A stretch of DNA of 64,000 nucleotides from assembly GCA_035534435.1 (NCBI GenBank), contig DATLRX010000033.1, forward strand, positions 62,001 to 126,000, given 5' to 3'. The position numbers were made by a program, and so were the translations under genes. Each line of letters begins with the position of its first letter. Position 1 is the first letter of the stretch. The notes below the pieces were generated by a model, which saw only the letters and a program-made list of their open reading frames with translations, had not been told where the DNA came from and made no database searches. This DNA comes from Palsa-851 sp035534435. Lineage in GTDB: Bacteria > Chloroflexota > Dormibacteria > Aeolococcales > Aeolococcaceae. This document shows, in pieces, positions 25,700 to 32,967 of this stretch.

Positions 25700-26035
25700 A
25701 TGGACGCACAGGGGCACCGAAACCTCCACGTCTTCGTCTGCACCACCGTCGGCCGCCATCACTGCGGTGGTCAGGGATCGGAGCACATCCTCCAGCGGCT
25801 CCGGGACGAGGTCGAGCGCCAGGAGCTGACCTGGGTGCGGACGACGCGCATGGGGTGCAACCAGCAACATCACCAGGGCCCCATCCTCATCGTCTACCCG
25901 GACGGGGTCTGGTACGGGAACCTCAGGGTTCCAGACGTCGACGAGATCATCGCCGAGCATCTCGTGGCGGGCCGTCCCGTCGAGCGGCTGCGCATCATCC
26001 CGGACGGAGCATGGTCCGCGACGTCGCTGACGTGA
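25700..26035 (+). CDS. Thioredoxin-like [2Fe-2S] ferredoxin with predicted 3Cys-1His ligation
   Basis: 111 residues from the ATG at 25700. The fold markers are those of NuoE/Aquifex Fd-like thioredoxin-fold ferredoxins: VFVCTTVGRHHCGGQGSEH, then TRMGCNQQHHQGPILIVYP and DGVWYGNL. Normally four Cys bind the cluster, the last two as GCxxxC. Here Cys14, Cys22 and Cys53 are present, but the fourth position is His57 (C-x3-H). The rest of the motif, including xxGP and the YPDGVWYG strand, is intact, so this looks like ligand replacement rather than decay. It is divergently transcribed from the DUF6941-like gene. Confidence 0.8.
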   Translation: MDAQGHRNLHVFVCTTVGRHHCGGQGSEHILQRLRDEVERQELTWVRTTRMGCNQQHHQGPILIVYPDGVWYGNLRVPDVDEIIAEHLVAGRPVERLRIIPDGAWSATSLT

Positions 26036-26097
26036 CGCGGTCCGGCGGAGTAGGGTGAGCGTCGAACGGGAATGACTGACACAGGAGGACGGCGGCC

Positions 26098-26361
26098 ATG
26101 GCGTACATACGTGGGTTCGTGCACGGAGCGGTGGTCGGGACCGCGATCGGTCTCTGCGTCGCCCCGCAGACCGGTGACAAGACCCGTGCACAACTCCGGG
26201 TCGCCGGGGCTGCCGCCCGAGAGGGCATGACCACAGCCGGTCGCGTCTTGCAGCGGGCACGTCCGATGGCGAGTGGTGCCGCGCATCTCGTCGCGACGGC
26301 CCGGCATCGCGGCGAGCCGGCGATGAACGGCAGCGGCTCGGAACGAGGCGCCGCCGTCTAA
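26098..26361 (+). CDS. YtxH-like small membrane-associated protein
   Basis: 87 residues. A strong AGGAGG lies at the correct distance from the ATG. The N-terminal glycine-zipper helix GFVHGAVVGTAIGLCVAPQTGDKTR matches the YtxH domain (GxxxG followed by APxxGxxTR). An Ala/Arg-rich amphipathic stretch and a charged tail follow. YtxH proteins in Bacillus are general-stress proteins of unknown biochemistry. Location at the membrane is inferred from the single hydrophobic helix. Confidence 0.72.
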   Translation: MAYIRGFVHGAVVGTAIGLCVAPQTGDKTRAQLRVAGAAAREGMTTAGRVLQRARPMASGAAHLVATARHRGEPAMNGSGSERGAAV

Positions 26362-26380
26362 GTCGTCGCAACCCGGCGCC

Positions 26381-26800
26381 TCAGGTGGTGACCGACTCGC
26401 GAGCCGTCGCCCCGCCGATACCGCAGAGCACGCCGAGGATGCCTGCGATCAGGTCGAAGATGTTGACGGGTTGTGTGAAGTGCAGCCCGGCGATGCTGTT
26501 CGTCCCCTGCACGGTGTCGGGATTCGCGAACCCGACCAGGGCGAGCAGCAGCAGCATGGCTCCCACCGCCAGCACGATTCCCTGCGCCATGACGTCACCG
26601 GCTCTGAAGCCGGCGTAGCCCAGCACGCCGGCGAGCACGAGGTGGAGGACATCCCTCGTGTATGTCAGATGGAGTGCGACGTGGCCCAGGTTGCCCTCCG
26701 GCAGATGATGGACGAGAGTCCCGGCGTCTCCGGTCAAGAACCCACCCACCCCGAGGACGAGGAACACCATCGCGCCGAACTGGGCGTAGAGACGTGCCAT
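26381..26800 (-). CDS. DUF4383 family membrane protein
   Basis: 139 residues from the ATG at 26800, with four transmembrane helices. The pattern ARLYAQFGAMVFLVLGVGGF, HLTYTRDVLHLVLAGVLGYAGF, and a final helix ending GILGVLCGIGGA is typical of DUF4383 proteins found in Actinomycetota and Chloroflexota. Function is unknown. It starts 5 bp after the PP2C phosphatase gene, so it is the last gene of a three-gene unit (HAD, PP2C, DUF4383). Confidence 0.75.
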   Translation of the reverse strand: MARLYAQFGAMVFLVLGVGGFLTGDAGTLVHHLPEGNLGHVALHLTYTRDVLHLVLAGVLGYAGFRAGDVMAQGIVLAVGAMLLLLALVGFANPDTVQGTNSIAGLHFTQPVNIFDLIAGILGVLCGIGGATARESVTT

Positions 26801-26805
26801 CGAGG

Positions 26806-27591
26806 TCAGACGGTAGCCGATGGCGCGGGCAGCCAGCGATTCGCGACCATCGTCACATTGTCGGTGCCGCCGCCCGCCAGCGCCGCGTCGCAGGCACGCG
26901 TCAGGGCAACGCCGAGCGGATCCGACGATGAAAGCACGGCGCCGAGCGCAGAGTCGGCGAGCGGCTCCCAGAGACCGTCCGAACACAGCAGCAAGACGTC
27001 CCCGGGGGCTGCGTCCACTTCGAACACATCGGCTTCGACGGGGTCACCCATCACGGCGCGCTCGATGAGATTGCGCTTCTGGTGGTGGCGAGCCTCCTCA
27101 GCGCTCATCGCCCCGGCGCGAACCTGGGCGGCTGCCCAGGAGTGATCCTCGGTGATCTGCGTCACCGCCGCGCCGTGGATGAGATAGGCGCGACTGTCGC
27201 CCACGTTCACGATGGTGGCGTGCGCGCCGCGGACCACCGCGAGCACCAGCGTCGTCCCCGGGTTGCCGCCGATCTGGTCGCGCACTCCGGCGACCGACCG
27301 GCTCGCGGCCGCGACAGCCTCGCGCAGCGCCTGTCGTGGATCGGCCTCCGGCGCGGCGCTGGTCAGGACGGCCATCGCCCCCGTGATCGCAGCGTCGGCG
27401 GATTCGAGCCCGCCCTTGTGGCCACCCATGCCGTCGGCGAGCGCCAGCACAGCGCCGGCACCGTCGGGGCTCACCTTCGCCGCCCAGACATCCTGGTTCT
27501 GGGTCCGGACAGGTCCGATGTCGCTGATGCCCGCGATCTCCAGAAGCTCCGCGCCGCCGGGGATCGACCGCGAGGCGCGGTCTCCGGTCAT
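26806..27591 (-). CDS. PP2C-family Ser/Thr protein phosphatase
   Basis: 261 residues. All metal-binding motifs of bacterial PPM phosphatases are present: RTQNQDVW, LALADGMGGHKGG, NPGTTLVLAVV, VNVGDSRAYLI, LLLCSDGLWE and GGTDNVTMV. It is a stand-alone catalytic domain without membrane or FHA segments, so it resembles PstP-like phosphatases that lack the anchor. The cognate kinase is not in the window. Its ATG lies in an ATGA overlap with the HAD hydrolase gene, so the two are translated together. Confidence 0.92.
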   Translation of the reverse strand: MTGDRASRSIPGGAELLEIAGISDIGPVRTQNQDVWAAKVSPDGAGAVLALADGMGGHKGGLESADAAITGAMAVLTSAAPEADPRQALREAVAAASRSVAGVRDQIGGNPGTTLVLAVVRGAHATIVNVGDSRAYLIHGAAVTQITEDHSWAAAQVRAGAMSAEEARHHQKRNLIERAVMGDPVEADVFEVDAAPGDVLLLCSDGLWEPLADSALGAVLSSSDPLGVALTRACDAALAGGGTDNVTMVANRWLPAPSATV

Positions 27592-28310
27592 GCCTCCGCC
27601 TCACCCTCGGCCGCGGCGGGATGCCCGAGCACGCGCCGCACCACCTCGTCTGCCGCCTCAACCGGCTCGAAGCACTGGATGGTCTGCATCCCGAGCGCGC
27701 TCGCCGCCTCGACATTGCAGAGGAGGTCGTCGATGAAGAGGCAGCGCTCCGCCACGACGCCGAGACGCTCGCACGTGAGCCGGTAGATCTCGGGATCGGG
27801 TTTGCGCAGGCCGACTTTCGACGAGTCCACGACGACGTCGAAGAGCTCCTCGACCGGGAACAGGGCGCTGAAGATCGCCTCGCCCTCTCGCGAGATGTTC
27901 GTCAGCAGCGCTGTCTTGTAGCCGGCATCGCGAATCTGGCGCACCGCGTCCGCCATCGCCCCGCAGGCCACCATGCCGTGGCCGAAGATCACCTTCTGCG
28001 CGCCGCGCGGGTCGACCGGATCGTTGCCCGCGTCGGCGTAGCGCACGCACATGCGGTCGAAGAACTCGTCGTCACCGATCTTGCCCGTTTCGAGCAGGTG
28101 CAGATCGTGCGCGCCTGTCGTGAGGTGGTAGTGGTCGCGGAACTCGTTGAGGAAGAACGCGACCAGTCCGAAGAACTCCGGAGGGACATCGGTGCGGTGC
28201 CGGAAGAGGGGCTCCGTCATGACCCCGCCGAGATCGAAGATCACGCCGTCGAGGTCCCGACCGGCATCGACCGGCTGCGTCGTCGTCTGCTCCTGAGTCA
28301 TCGGCTCCAT
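27588..28310 (-). CDS. HAD-superfamily hydrolase, epoxide-hydrolase-N-terminal-like (HAD-IA)
   Basis: 240 residues from the ATG at 28310 (28301 also possible). The first HAD motif is GVIFDLGGV, with the nucleophile Asp retained but the usual DxD second Asp replaced by Gly, as in the sEH/ACAD10-like subgroup. Motif II is LLTNIS, motif III a Lys in VGLRKPDPEIY, and motif IV LFIDDLLCNV. It probably hydrolyses a phosphoester or has a dehalogenase-type role; the substrate is unknown. It is first in a unit with PP2C and DUF4383. Confidence 0.83.
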   Translation of the reverse strand: MEPMTQEQTTTQPVDAGRDLDGVIFDLGGVMTEPLFRHRTDVPPEFFGLVAFFLNEFRDHYHLTTGAHDLHLLETGKIGDDEFFDRMCVRYADAGNDPVDPRGAQKVIFGHGMVACGAMADAVRQIRDAGYKTALLTNISREGEAIFSALFPVEELFDVVVDSSKVGLRKPDPEIYRLTCERLGVVAERCLFIDDLLCNVEAASALGMQTIQCFEPVEAADEVVRRVLGHPAAAEGEAEA

Positions 28311-28329
28311 TGTGCCTAACCGTGCCAAG

Positions 28330-28635
28330 ATGGCCGGTCATGAGAGCGGGTTGGACATCGCTGCCGTGGCCGAGTTGACAGCCTGCCCCTCCTTGAGCCA
28401 GGTCACGGAGGCGCGCGACCGGATCTCCGGCGTCGCGATTCGAACGCCGGTCGTGCCACTGCATGACGAGTCTTCCCCAGGCATCCATCTCAAGCTCGAG
28501 AACCTGCAGCCGACGGGGCCGTTCACGGTCCGAGGCGCCACGAACCTGCCGGGCGGGAACATCGACCCCGCGACACTGTTCGACATCGTCGCGCGCGAGC
28601 AGGAGGACGGACGTGCTGTACCTCACCCGGGCTGA
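28330..28635 (+). pseudogene. Internally deleted threonine dehydratase remnant
   Basis: About 100 codons. The first part reads like the N-terminus of a fold-type II PLP dehydratase (VTEARDRISGVAIRTPVVPL, then LKLENLQPTGPFTVRGA). The PLP-binding motif, normally GSFKVRGA, has become GPFTVRGA, so the catalytic Lys is lost. Immediately after it, the frame continues with NLPGGNIDPATLFDIVARE, which matches the extreme C-terminus of the same family (SGGNxDP). Roughly 230 residues in between are missing, consistent with an in-frame deletion. An intact relative lies at 29548-30477. The fragment's 3' end overlaps the start and ribosome site of the cyclodeaminase gene. Confidence 0.7.
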
Positions 28636-29551
28636 CGTCGAGCGGATGCTCGCGCCGGCCGAGCTGCTCGACGCGCTCGAGCGAGGCTTCCGTGCGTACT
28701 CGACCGGTGCCGCCTCGGTACCACCGCGCACCGCTGCGCGCACCCCTGCCGGTCTCCTCGGCGCCATGCCCGCGTGGGTCTCCGGCGGTGGGCTCGCGCT
28801 GAAGGCGGTGAGTGTGTTCCCCGGCAACGGGGCGCTCGGCCTTCCGTCACATCAGGGTGTCATCACGCTCTTCGACGAGCGGGACGGGGGCCTGCTGGCG
28901 GTGATGGACGCCGAGCACATCACCGCCATGCGTACCGGCGGAGGTGCGGCGGTGTCGGTACGACTGCTCGCGCGCGCTGACGCCAGGACGCTCGCCATCG
29001 TCGGCGCCGGCGTGCAGGGGCATTCGCACCTCGCCACCGTCCCGCTGACTCGCGAGTTCACCGAGATCCGGGTCTCATCGCGCGACATCGACAAGGCACA
29101 CACCCTGGCGGCGCTCGATCCGCGCTGCGTCGTCGTTGAGGGATTCGAGGAGGCAATTCGCGGTGCCGACGTCGTGTGCTGCTGCACCGACACGCGAGAG
29201 CCGATCACGCGTGCCGGATGGTTCGCGCCAGGGACGCACGTGACGTCCGTCGGTGGCACGTTCGGACCCGAGCTCGATCCCGAGACCGTCGCTCTCAACC
29301 GCGTCTTCGTCGAGTGGAGAGGTGCGGCCGAGAACGCACCCCCCGCCGGCGCGCATGAGCTGCAGGGACGTGATCCCGGGTCCATCACCGAGCTTGGTGA
29401 GCTGATCGCGGGGCTCAAGCCGGGTCGTGAGAACGACACCGAGATCACCGTCTACAAGTCGACCGGCAGCGGGTTTGAGGACGCGGTGACGGCGCGAATG
29501 GTCTACGAGGCGGCTGTGGCCGCGCACGTGGGAACCGAGCTCGAGCTGTGA
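28613..29551 (+). CDS. Ornithine cyclodeaminase/mu-crystallin family protein
   Basis: 312 residues from the GTG at 28613. An AGGAGG at 28601-28606 fixes this start even though a longer open frame exists. Motifs: a Lys-containing LALKAVSVFPGN, AVMDAEHITAMRTGGGAAVSV with the conserved Arg and Thr, the NAD-binding LAIVGAGVQGHSHL, and VTSVGGTFGPELDPETV. The family includes ornithine cyclodeaminase, alanine dehydrogenase, ketimine reductases and EutC of ectoine breakdown. It overlaps the next gene, a PLP dehydratase, by 4 bases. Such OCD-dehydratase pairs occur as EutC-EutB, but no other ectoine genes are seen here. Confidence 0.87.
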   Translation: MLYLTRADVERMLAPAELLDALERGFRAYSTGAASVPPRTAARTPAGLLGAMPAWVSGGGLALKAVSVFPGNGALGLPSHQGVITLFDERDGGLLAVMDAEHITAMRTGGGAAVSVRLLARADARTLAIVGAGVQGHSHLATVPLTREFTEIRVSSRDIDKAHTLAALDPRCVVVEGFEEAIRGADVVCCCTDTREPITRAGWFAPGTHVTSVGGTFGPELDPETVALNRVFVEWRGAAENAPPAGAHELQGRDPGSITELGELIAGLKPGRENDTEITVYKSTGSGFEDAVTARMVYEAAVAAHVGTELEL

Positions 29552-30477
29552 CAACGCTGCTCGAGCTCGGCGCGGATGAGGTGCGCGAGACCGCTGCGCG
29601 GCTCGCCGCCGACATCCGCCATACACCGCTCATCGCCGCGCCCGGCGGTGGCTTCCTCAAGCTCGAATCGATGCAACCCACCGGCAGCTTCAAGGTGCGC
29701 GGGTTCTTTGCCGCCGCACACGCGATCGACCCTGACCGCGTCGCGCGCGGCTTCCTGTCGGTGAGCGCCGGCAACGCGGCGCTTGCGTGCGCGTATGTCG
29801 CGCACTCGCTCGGCGTCCCATGTCGCGTCGTCATGTACGAGAACGCGCCGCGTCCGAAGATCGACGGCGTGCGCGCCCTCGGTGCAGTGCCGGTGCTCCT
29901 GCCGCGCGAAGGAGTGATGGATTGGATCACGAGACGAGGGTGGGAAGGTGAGCCCGAGGTCTTCGTGCACCCGTTCGCCGACGCCGACGTCATCCGCGGC
30001 CACTCCTCGATCGTTCCGGAGATCCTCGCCGACTGTCCCGATGTCGAACGCGTGCTCGTGCCGGTGGGAGGCGGCGGTCTCATCTGTGGCATCGCGCTCG
30101 GCTTTGCGGCGCTCAAGCCCGACGTGCAGGTCGTCGGGGTGCAGTCCGACGGGTATCCGTTGTGGCAGCAGGCATTTGCCGCCGGCGGTCCCGTGGCGCC
30201 TGTTCCGGACACCATCGCCGACGGCACCACGGCGCCGTTCACCGAGGTCATGTTCGAGCGCCTGGGCGCCCTCGTTCATGAGTGGGTGATCGTTCCGGAG
30301 ATGGCCATGCGTGCGGCGATCGCACAGCTCGCCACTGCCGCAAAGGTCGTCGCCGAGGGCGCCGGAGCGCTCGCGTTCACGGCGATGCAGCAGGAACCGG
30401 AGCGGACGCACACCGTTGCCGTCCTCAGTGGCGGTAATCTCGATGCGGTGCGCCTGGCCGAGCTGCTGACCGTATAA
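29548..30477 (+). CDS. Threonine/serine dehydratase-like PLP enzyme (fold type II)
   Basis: 309 residues from a GTG in a GTGA overlap. The PLP lysine lies in MQPTGSFKVRGFF, the substrate loop in SVSAGNAALA, and the phosphate-binding glycine loop in VPVGGGGLICGIAL. The C-terminus has VLSGGNLDAVRLAELL. There is no ACT domain, so it is a catabolic or biosynthesis-independent dehydratase, or an EutB-like hydroxyectoine-pathway enzyme. Coupling to the cyclodeaminase supports joint amino acid catabolism. The upstream remnant at 28330 keeps both ends of the same family. Confidence 0.87.
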   Translation: MTTLLELGADEVRETAARLAADIRHTPLIAAPGGGFLKLESMQPTGSFKVRGFFAAAHAIDPDRVARGFLSVSAGNAALACAYVAHSLGVPCRVVMYENAPRPKIDGVRALGAVPVLLPREGVMDWITRRGWEGEPEVFVHPFADADVIRGHSSIVPEILADCPDVERVLVPVGGGGLICGIALGFAALKPDVQVVGVQSDGYPLWQQAFAAGGPVAPVPDTIADGTTAPFTEVMFERLGALVHEWVIVPEMAMRAAIAQLATAAKVVAEGAGALAFTAMQQEPERTHTVAVLSGGNLDAVRLAELLTV

Positions 30478-30487
30478 GGAGCCTGCG

Positions 30488-30874
30488 ATGAGCGATGCGG
30501 CACTCGAAATCGTGTTCGACCATTTCCACGCGCGCCGGCGGCGCGACATCGCGGCGGTGACGGCCGGCCTCGACCCGGACGTCGTCCACCAGGGCGTGTT
30601 GCCGAGTCTCGTGTGCAACGGGCGAGACGCCGTTGTCGAGCGAATCGCATCGAGCTTCGATGACCACGACGACCGTGGTATCGAGCGTCTCGAGTTCCTC
30701 GCGGCGGGCGAGCACGTGATCGTGTCCATCGCCGGCACGAGGTTCCGCGAGATCCCATTCCTGGACGGCGAGATCTTCATGCTCTTCACCATCCGCGACG
30801 GCCGCATCGCCCGAATCGACGACTTTGCAACCCGGGGGGATGCGCTGCTGGCAGCGCAGACGCCGACAGGCTAG
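30488..30874 (+). CDS. SnoaL/NTF2-like protein
   Basis: 128 residues, ATG preceded by AAGGAG. The alpha+beta cone fold of the SnoaL-like family is suggested by LEIVFDHFHARRRRDIAAVTAGLDPDVVHQG at the N-terminus and EIFMLFTIRDGRIARIDDFATR at the C-terminus. Such proteins are polyketide cyclases, ketosteroid isomerase relatives, or small ligand-binding proteins. It may belong to the operon of the two preceding genes (10-bp gap). Its last 4 bases overlap the convergent arsC gene. Confidence 0.75.
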   Translation: MSDAALEIVFDHFHARRRRDIAAVTAGLDPDVVHQGVLPSLVCNGRDAVVERIASSFDDHDDRGIERLEFLAAGEHVIVSIAGTRFREIPFLDGEIFMLFTIRDGRIARIDDFATRGDALLAAQTPTG

Positions 30875-31272
30875 GCCGACGCCGGCGCCAGCTCCTGCAG
30901 CAGCGCCTCCACTCGTTCGTCGATCTCATCGCGGATCCGTCGCACCGTCGAGAGTGGCTTGCCGGCGGGATCCTCGAGCTCCCAGTCGAGATACCGCTTG
31001 CCCGGGTAGAACGGACACGCGTCGCCGCATCCCATCGTGATGACCACGTCGGCGGTGCGCACGGACTCGTCCGTCAGCGGTTTCGGAAACTCCCTGCTGA
31101 TGTCGATGCCGACCTCGGCCATTGCCGCGACCACTGCGGGGTTGAGCCGGTCGGCGGGCTCCGATCCCGCGGAGCGGACATGGACAGTCCCTCGGGCCCG
31201 ACGGTTGAGGAGCGCCGCCGCCATCTGTGAACGGCCTGCGTTGTGCACGCAGACGAACAGGACCTCAGGCAC
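30871..31272 (-). CDS. arsC: Arsenate reductase, low-molecular-weight phosphatase type
   Basis: 133 residues from a GTG overlapping acr3 by 8 bases. The P-loop FVCVHNAGRSQMAAALL contains the nucleophilic Cys-X5-Arg. A second Cys pair lies in TMGCGDACPFYPGK, and the catalytic Asp in YLDWELEDPAG. This is the thioredoxin- or mycothiol-coupled ArsC family that reduces As(V) to As(III) for export. It is last in the ars operon, after the exporter. Confidence 0.93.
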   Translation of the reverse strand: MPEVLFVCVHNAGRSQMAAALLNRRARGTVHVRSAGSEPADRLNPAVVAAMAEVGIDISREFPKPLTDESVRTADVVITMGCGDACPFYPGKRYLDWELEDPAGKPLSTVRRIRDEIDERVEALLQELAPASA

Positions 31273-32374
31273 GCGATCCGTCCTGGTCCGGAAAGACTCG
31301 GCGGGCGGCGAGCGCGACGTAGACCAAGCCGACGAGCACCGGCACCTCGATCAGTGGGCCCACCACGCCCGCCAACGCCTGTCCTGATGCGGCGCCGAAG
31401 GTCGCGATGGCCACGGCGATCGCCAATTCGAAGTTGTTGCCCGCAGCGGTGAAGGCGAGCGTGACCGCCCGGGGGTACGGAAGCCGCAATGCGCGGCCAA
31501 GGGCCATCGAGCCAGCCCACATGGTCGCGAAATAGACAAGCAGCGGCACCGCGATGCGGGCCACGTCCAGGGGATGCGAGGTGATCGCGTGGCCCTGCAG
31601 CGCGAACAGGATGACGATGGTGAACAGCAATCCATACAACGCGAATGGACCGAGCCGGGGCAGCAGCCGAGCCTCGTACCACGCACGACCTCTGGCCCGT
31701 TCGCCGACACGTCGGGTGAGGTACCCCGCGAACAGGGGGATGCCGAGAAAGATCAGCACACTGCGCACGATCGACCAACTCGACACGGTGAGGTGCGCAG
31801 CCGACAAGCCGAGCCATCCGGGCAGGACCTGGAGGTAGAACCATCCAAGGACACCGAAGGCGAGGACCTGAAAGATCGAGTTGAGGGCGACCAGGACCGC
31901 GGCAGCTTCTCGGTCTCCACCGGCCAGGTCGTTCCAGATGATGACCATTGCGATGCAGCGTGCCAGTCCGACGATGATCAGGCCCGTTCGGTAGGAGGGG
32001 AGATCAGGGAGAAAGATCCAAGCCAGCGCGAACATGAGGGCGGGCCCGATCAGCCAGTTGAGAATCAGTGAGGGCACCACCAGCCTCCGGTCGCCGGTAA
32101 CCGTGTCGAGCCGGTCGTACCTCACCTTGGCCAGCACCGGGTACATCATCAGCAGCAGCCCCAGCGCGATGGGGAGCGACACACCGCTGACCTCGACCGT
32201 GGACAGTGCGGTGCCCAGGCCAGACCAGGCGCGCCCGAGAATCAGGCCGACGGCCATCGCCAGGGCAATCCAGGCCGGCAGGAACCGATCCAGGGTGGAC
32301 AGGCGGCTCGCAACCGGCCCTGCGCCCGGCGCGGAACCGGAACGGACGGCGACGGCCTCGTCGGCCGGACTCAC
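31265..32374 (-). CDS. acr3: Arsenite efflux permease, ACR3 type
   Basis: 369 residues from the GTG at 32374, 4 bp after arsI. An extended N-terminus in the same frame only shadows arsI. Ten transmembrane helices. ACR3 hallmarks include MYPVLAKVRYDRL, the essential Cys in GLARCIAMVIIWNDLAGGD, and TAAGNNFELAIAVAIATFG with its Asn-Asn-Phe-Glu motif. It exports arsenite, and possibly antimonite, from the cytoplasm. It is the third cistron of the ars operon. Confidence 0.94.
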   Translation of the reverse strand: MSPADEAVAVRSGSAPGAGPVASRLSTLDRFLPAWIALAMAVGLILGRAWSGLGTALSTVEVSGVSLPIALGLLLMMYPVLAKVRYDRLDTVTGDRRLVVPSLILNWLIGPALMFALAWIFLPDLPSYRTGLIIVGLARCIAMVIIWNDLAGGDREAAAVLVALNSIFQVLAFGVLGWFYLQVLPGWLGLSAAHLTVSSWSIVRSVLIFLGIPLFAGYLTRRVGERARGRAWYEARLLPRLGPFALYGLLFTIVILFALQGHAITSHPLDVARIAVPLLVYFATMWAGSMALGRALRLPYPRAVTLAFTAAGNNFELAIAVAIATFGAASGQALAGVVGPLIEVPVLVGLVYVALAARRVFPDQDGSRA

Positions 32375-32378
32375 GGCA

Positions 32379-32810
32379 TCAACAGCAGCCGGAGGTCGCG
32401 TCGTGCGTGCCGCAGCATCCCTCGCCAACAGCGCCGGCCGTCTCCGCCGGAGCGTCGGCGAGCACCGTGTACACCTCCCAACGGGTATCGGCGCCGGCAA
32501 CCCAGACCTTGTCCTGGAGCGCATGGCAGCATGTCACGCCATCCTCGACCTCGGTTGGCAGGCCTTCGGCAGTCAGCCGCCGTGTCGCTGACACGACCTC
32601 GGCGGTTGACGAGACCTCCACGCCAAGGTGATTCAATGTGCCCGCCTGTGCGGGATTCTCGAACAGGACGAGCTTGAGCGGCGGGTCGGCGACGGCGAAG
32701 TTCGCGTACCCCGGGCGCCGCTTTGCGGGCTCGGACTGAAAGAGCTTCGAGTAGAAGTCAACGGCCGCATCGAGGTCGCTGACATTCAGCGCGAGTTGGA
32801 CCCTTCCCAT
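32379..32810 (-). CDS. arsI: ArsI/CadI-family VOC protein (organoarsenical C-As lyase-like)
   Basis: 143 residues from the ATG at 32810, one base after the stop of the upstream Cys-rich small ORF. VOC features: RVQLALNVSDLDAAVDFY at the N-terminus, a metal-binding His in LNHLGVEV and a late Glu in RWEVYTVLAD. The vicinal pair in GVTCCHALQDKVWV matches the trivalent-organoarsenical-binding Cys pair of ArsI. The C-terminus adds a Cys-rich tail with two more Cys pairs (CCGTHDATSGCC). ArsI splits the C-As bond of methylarsenite; CadI relatives are cadmium-induced. The ars context favours arsenic. Confidence 0.87.
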   Translation of the reverse strand: MGRVQLALNVSDLDAAVDFYSKLFQSEPAKRRPGYANFAVADPPLKLVLFENPAQAGTLNHLGVEVSSTAEVVSATRRLTAEGLPTEVEDGVTCCHALQDKVWVAGADTRWEVYTVLADAPAETAGAVGEGCCGTHDATSGCC

Positions 32811-32811
32811 G

Positions 32812-32889
32812 TCAGCACGAGCATCCGCAGTCACAGGTCCCGTCGCAGTCACAGGTCCCGTCGCAGTCACAGTTGCAATCGCAGTCCAC
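32812..32889 (-). CDS. 25-residue Cys/Asp-rich putative metal-binding peptide, first cistron of the ars operon
   Basis: A GTG at 32889 is preceded by a perfect AGGAGG (minus strand, 32902-32897) at a 7-base spacing. The frame runs 25 codons to a TGA at 32814-32812, one base before the arsI ATG. The product has 10 Cys and 7 Asp in 25 residues, arranged as consecutive C-x-C units around two CDCDGT repeats and ending CGCSC. It has no recognised family but resembles a minimal metallothionein. Its ribosome site is the best in the operon and arsI lacks its own, so translation is probably coupled. It could bind As(III) or another thiophilic metal, or act as a leader peptide. Function is inference. 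Confidence 0.72.
   Translation of the reverse strand: MDCDCNCDCDGTCDCDGTCDCGCSC
32830..32883. repeat. Three 18-bp tandem repeats within the Cys-rich small ORF
   Basis: Two identical 18-base copies at 32830-32847 and 32848-32865 (unit begins GTCACAGGTCCCGTCGCA) are followed by a diverged third copy at 32866-32883. In the minus-strand small-ORF frame each copy encodes six residues including two Cys. The length is a multiple of three, so copy-number change would alter the number of Cys-Asp units without shifting the frame. Confidence 0.9.
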
Positions 32890-32902
32890 GGTGCAGCCTC
32901 CT

Positions 32903-32933
32903 ATCGATAAACGTCGATTGATCACAGCGATCA
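32903..32933. promoter_or_regulatory. Putative ArsR operator(s) in the arsR/ars divergent region
   Basis: Two adjacent palindromes occupy the gap between arsR and the ars operon: ATCGA-N6-TCGAT at 32903-32918 and TGATC-N5-GATCA at 32919-32933. On the minus strand ATCAA-N6-TTTAT (32922-32907) approaches the ATCAA-N6-TTGAT pattern described for As(III)-responsive ArsR sites. The location, just upstream of the first ribosome site and next to arsR, fits repression of both directions. Confidence 0.6.
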
Positions 32934-32967
32934 TACGTTGTTCCATCGACGGCTGTCAATGGGTAGA

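Noticed and set aside
32811..32870. A 20-residue N-terminal extension of ArsI (TATGPV repeats)
   Set aside because: It is the out-of-frame reading of the 18-bp repeats that encode the Cys-rich peptide. The VOC domain starts at the ATG at 32810, and the strong ribosome site belongs to the small ORF.
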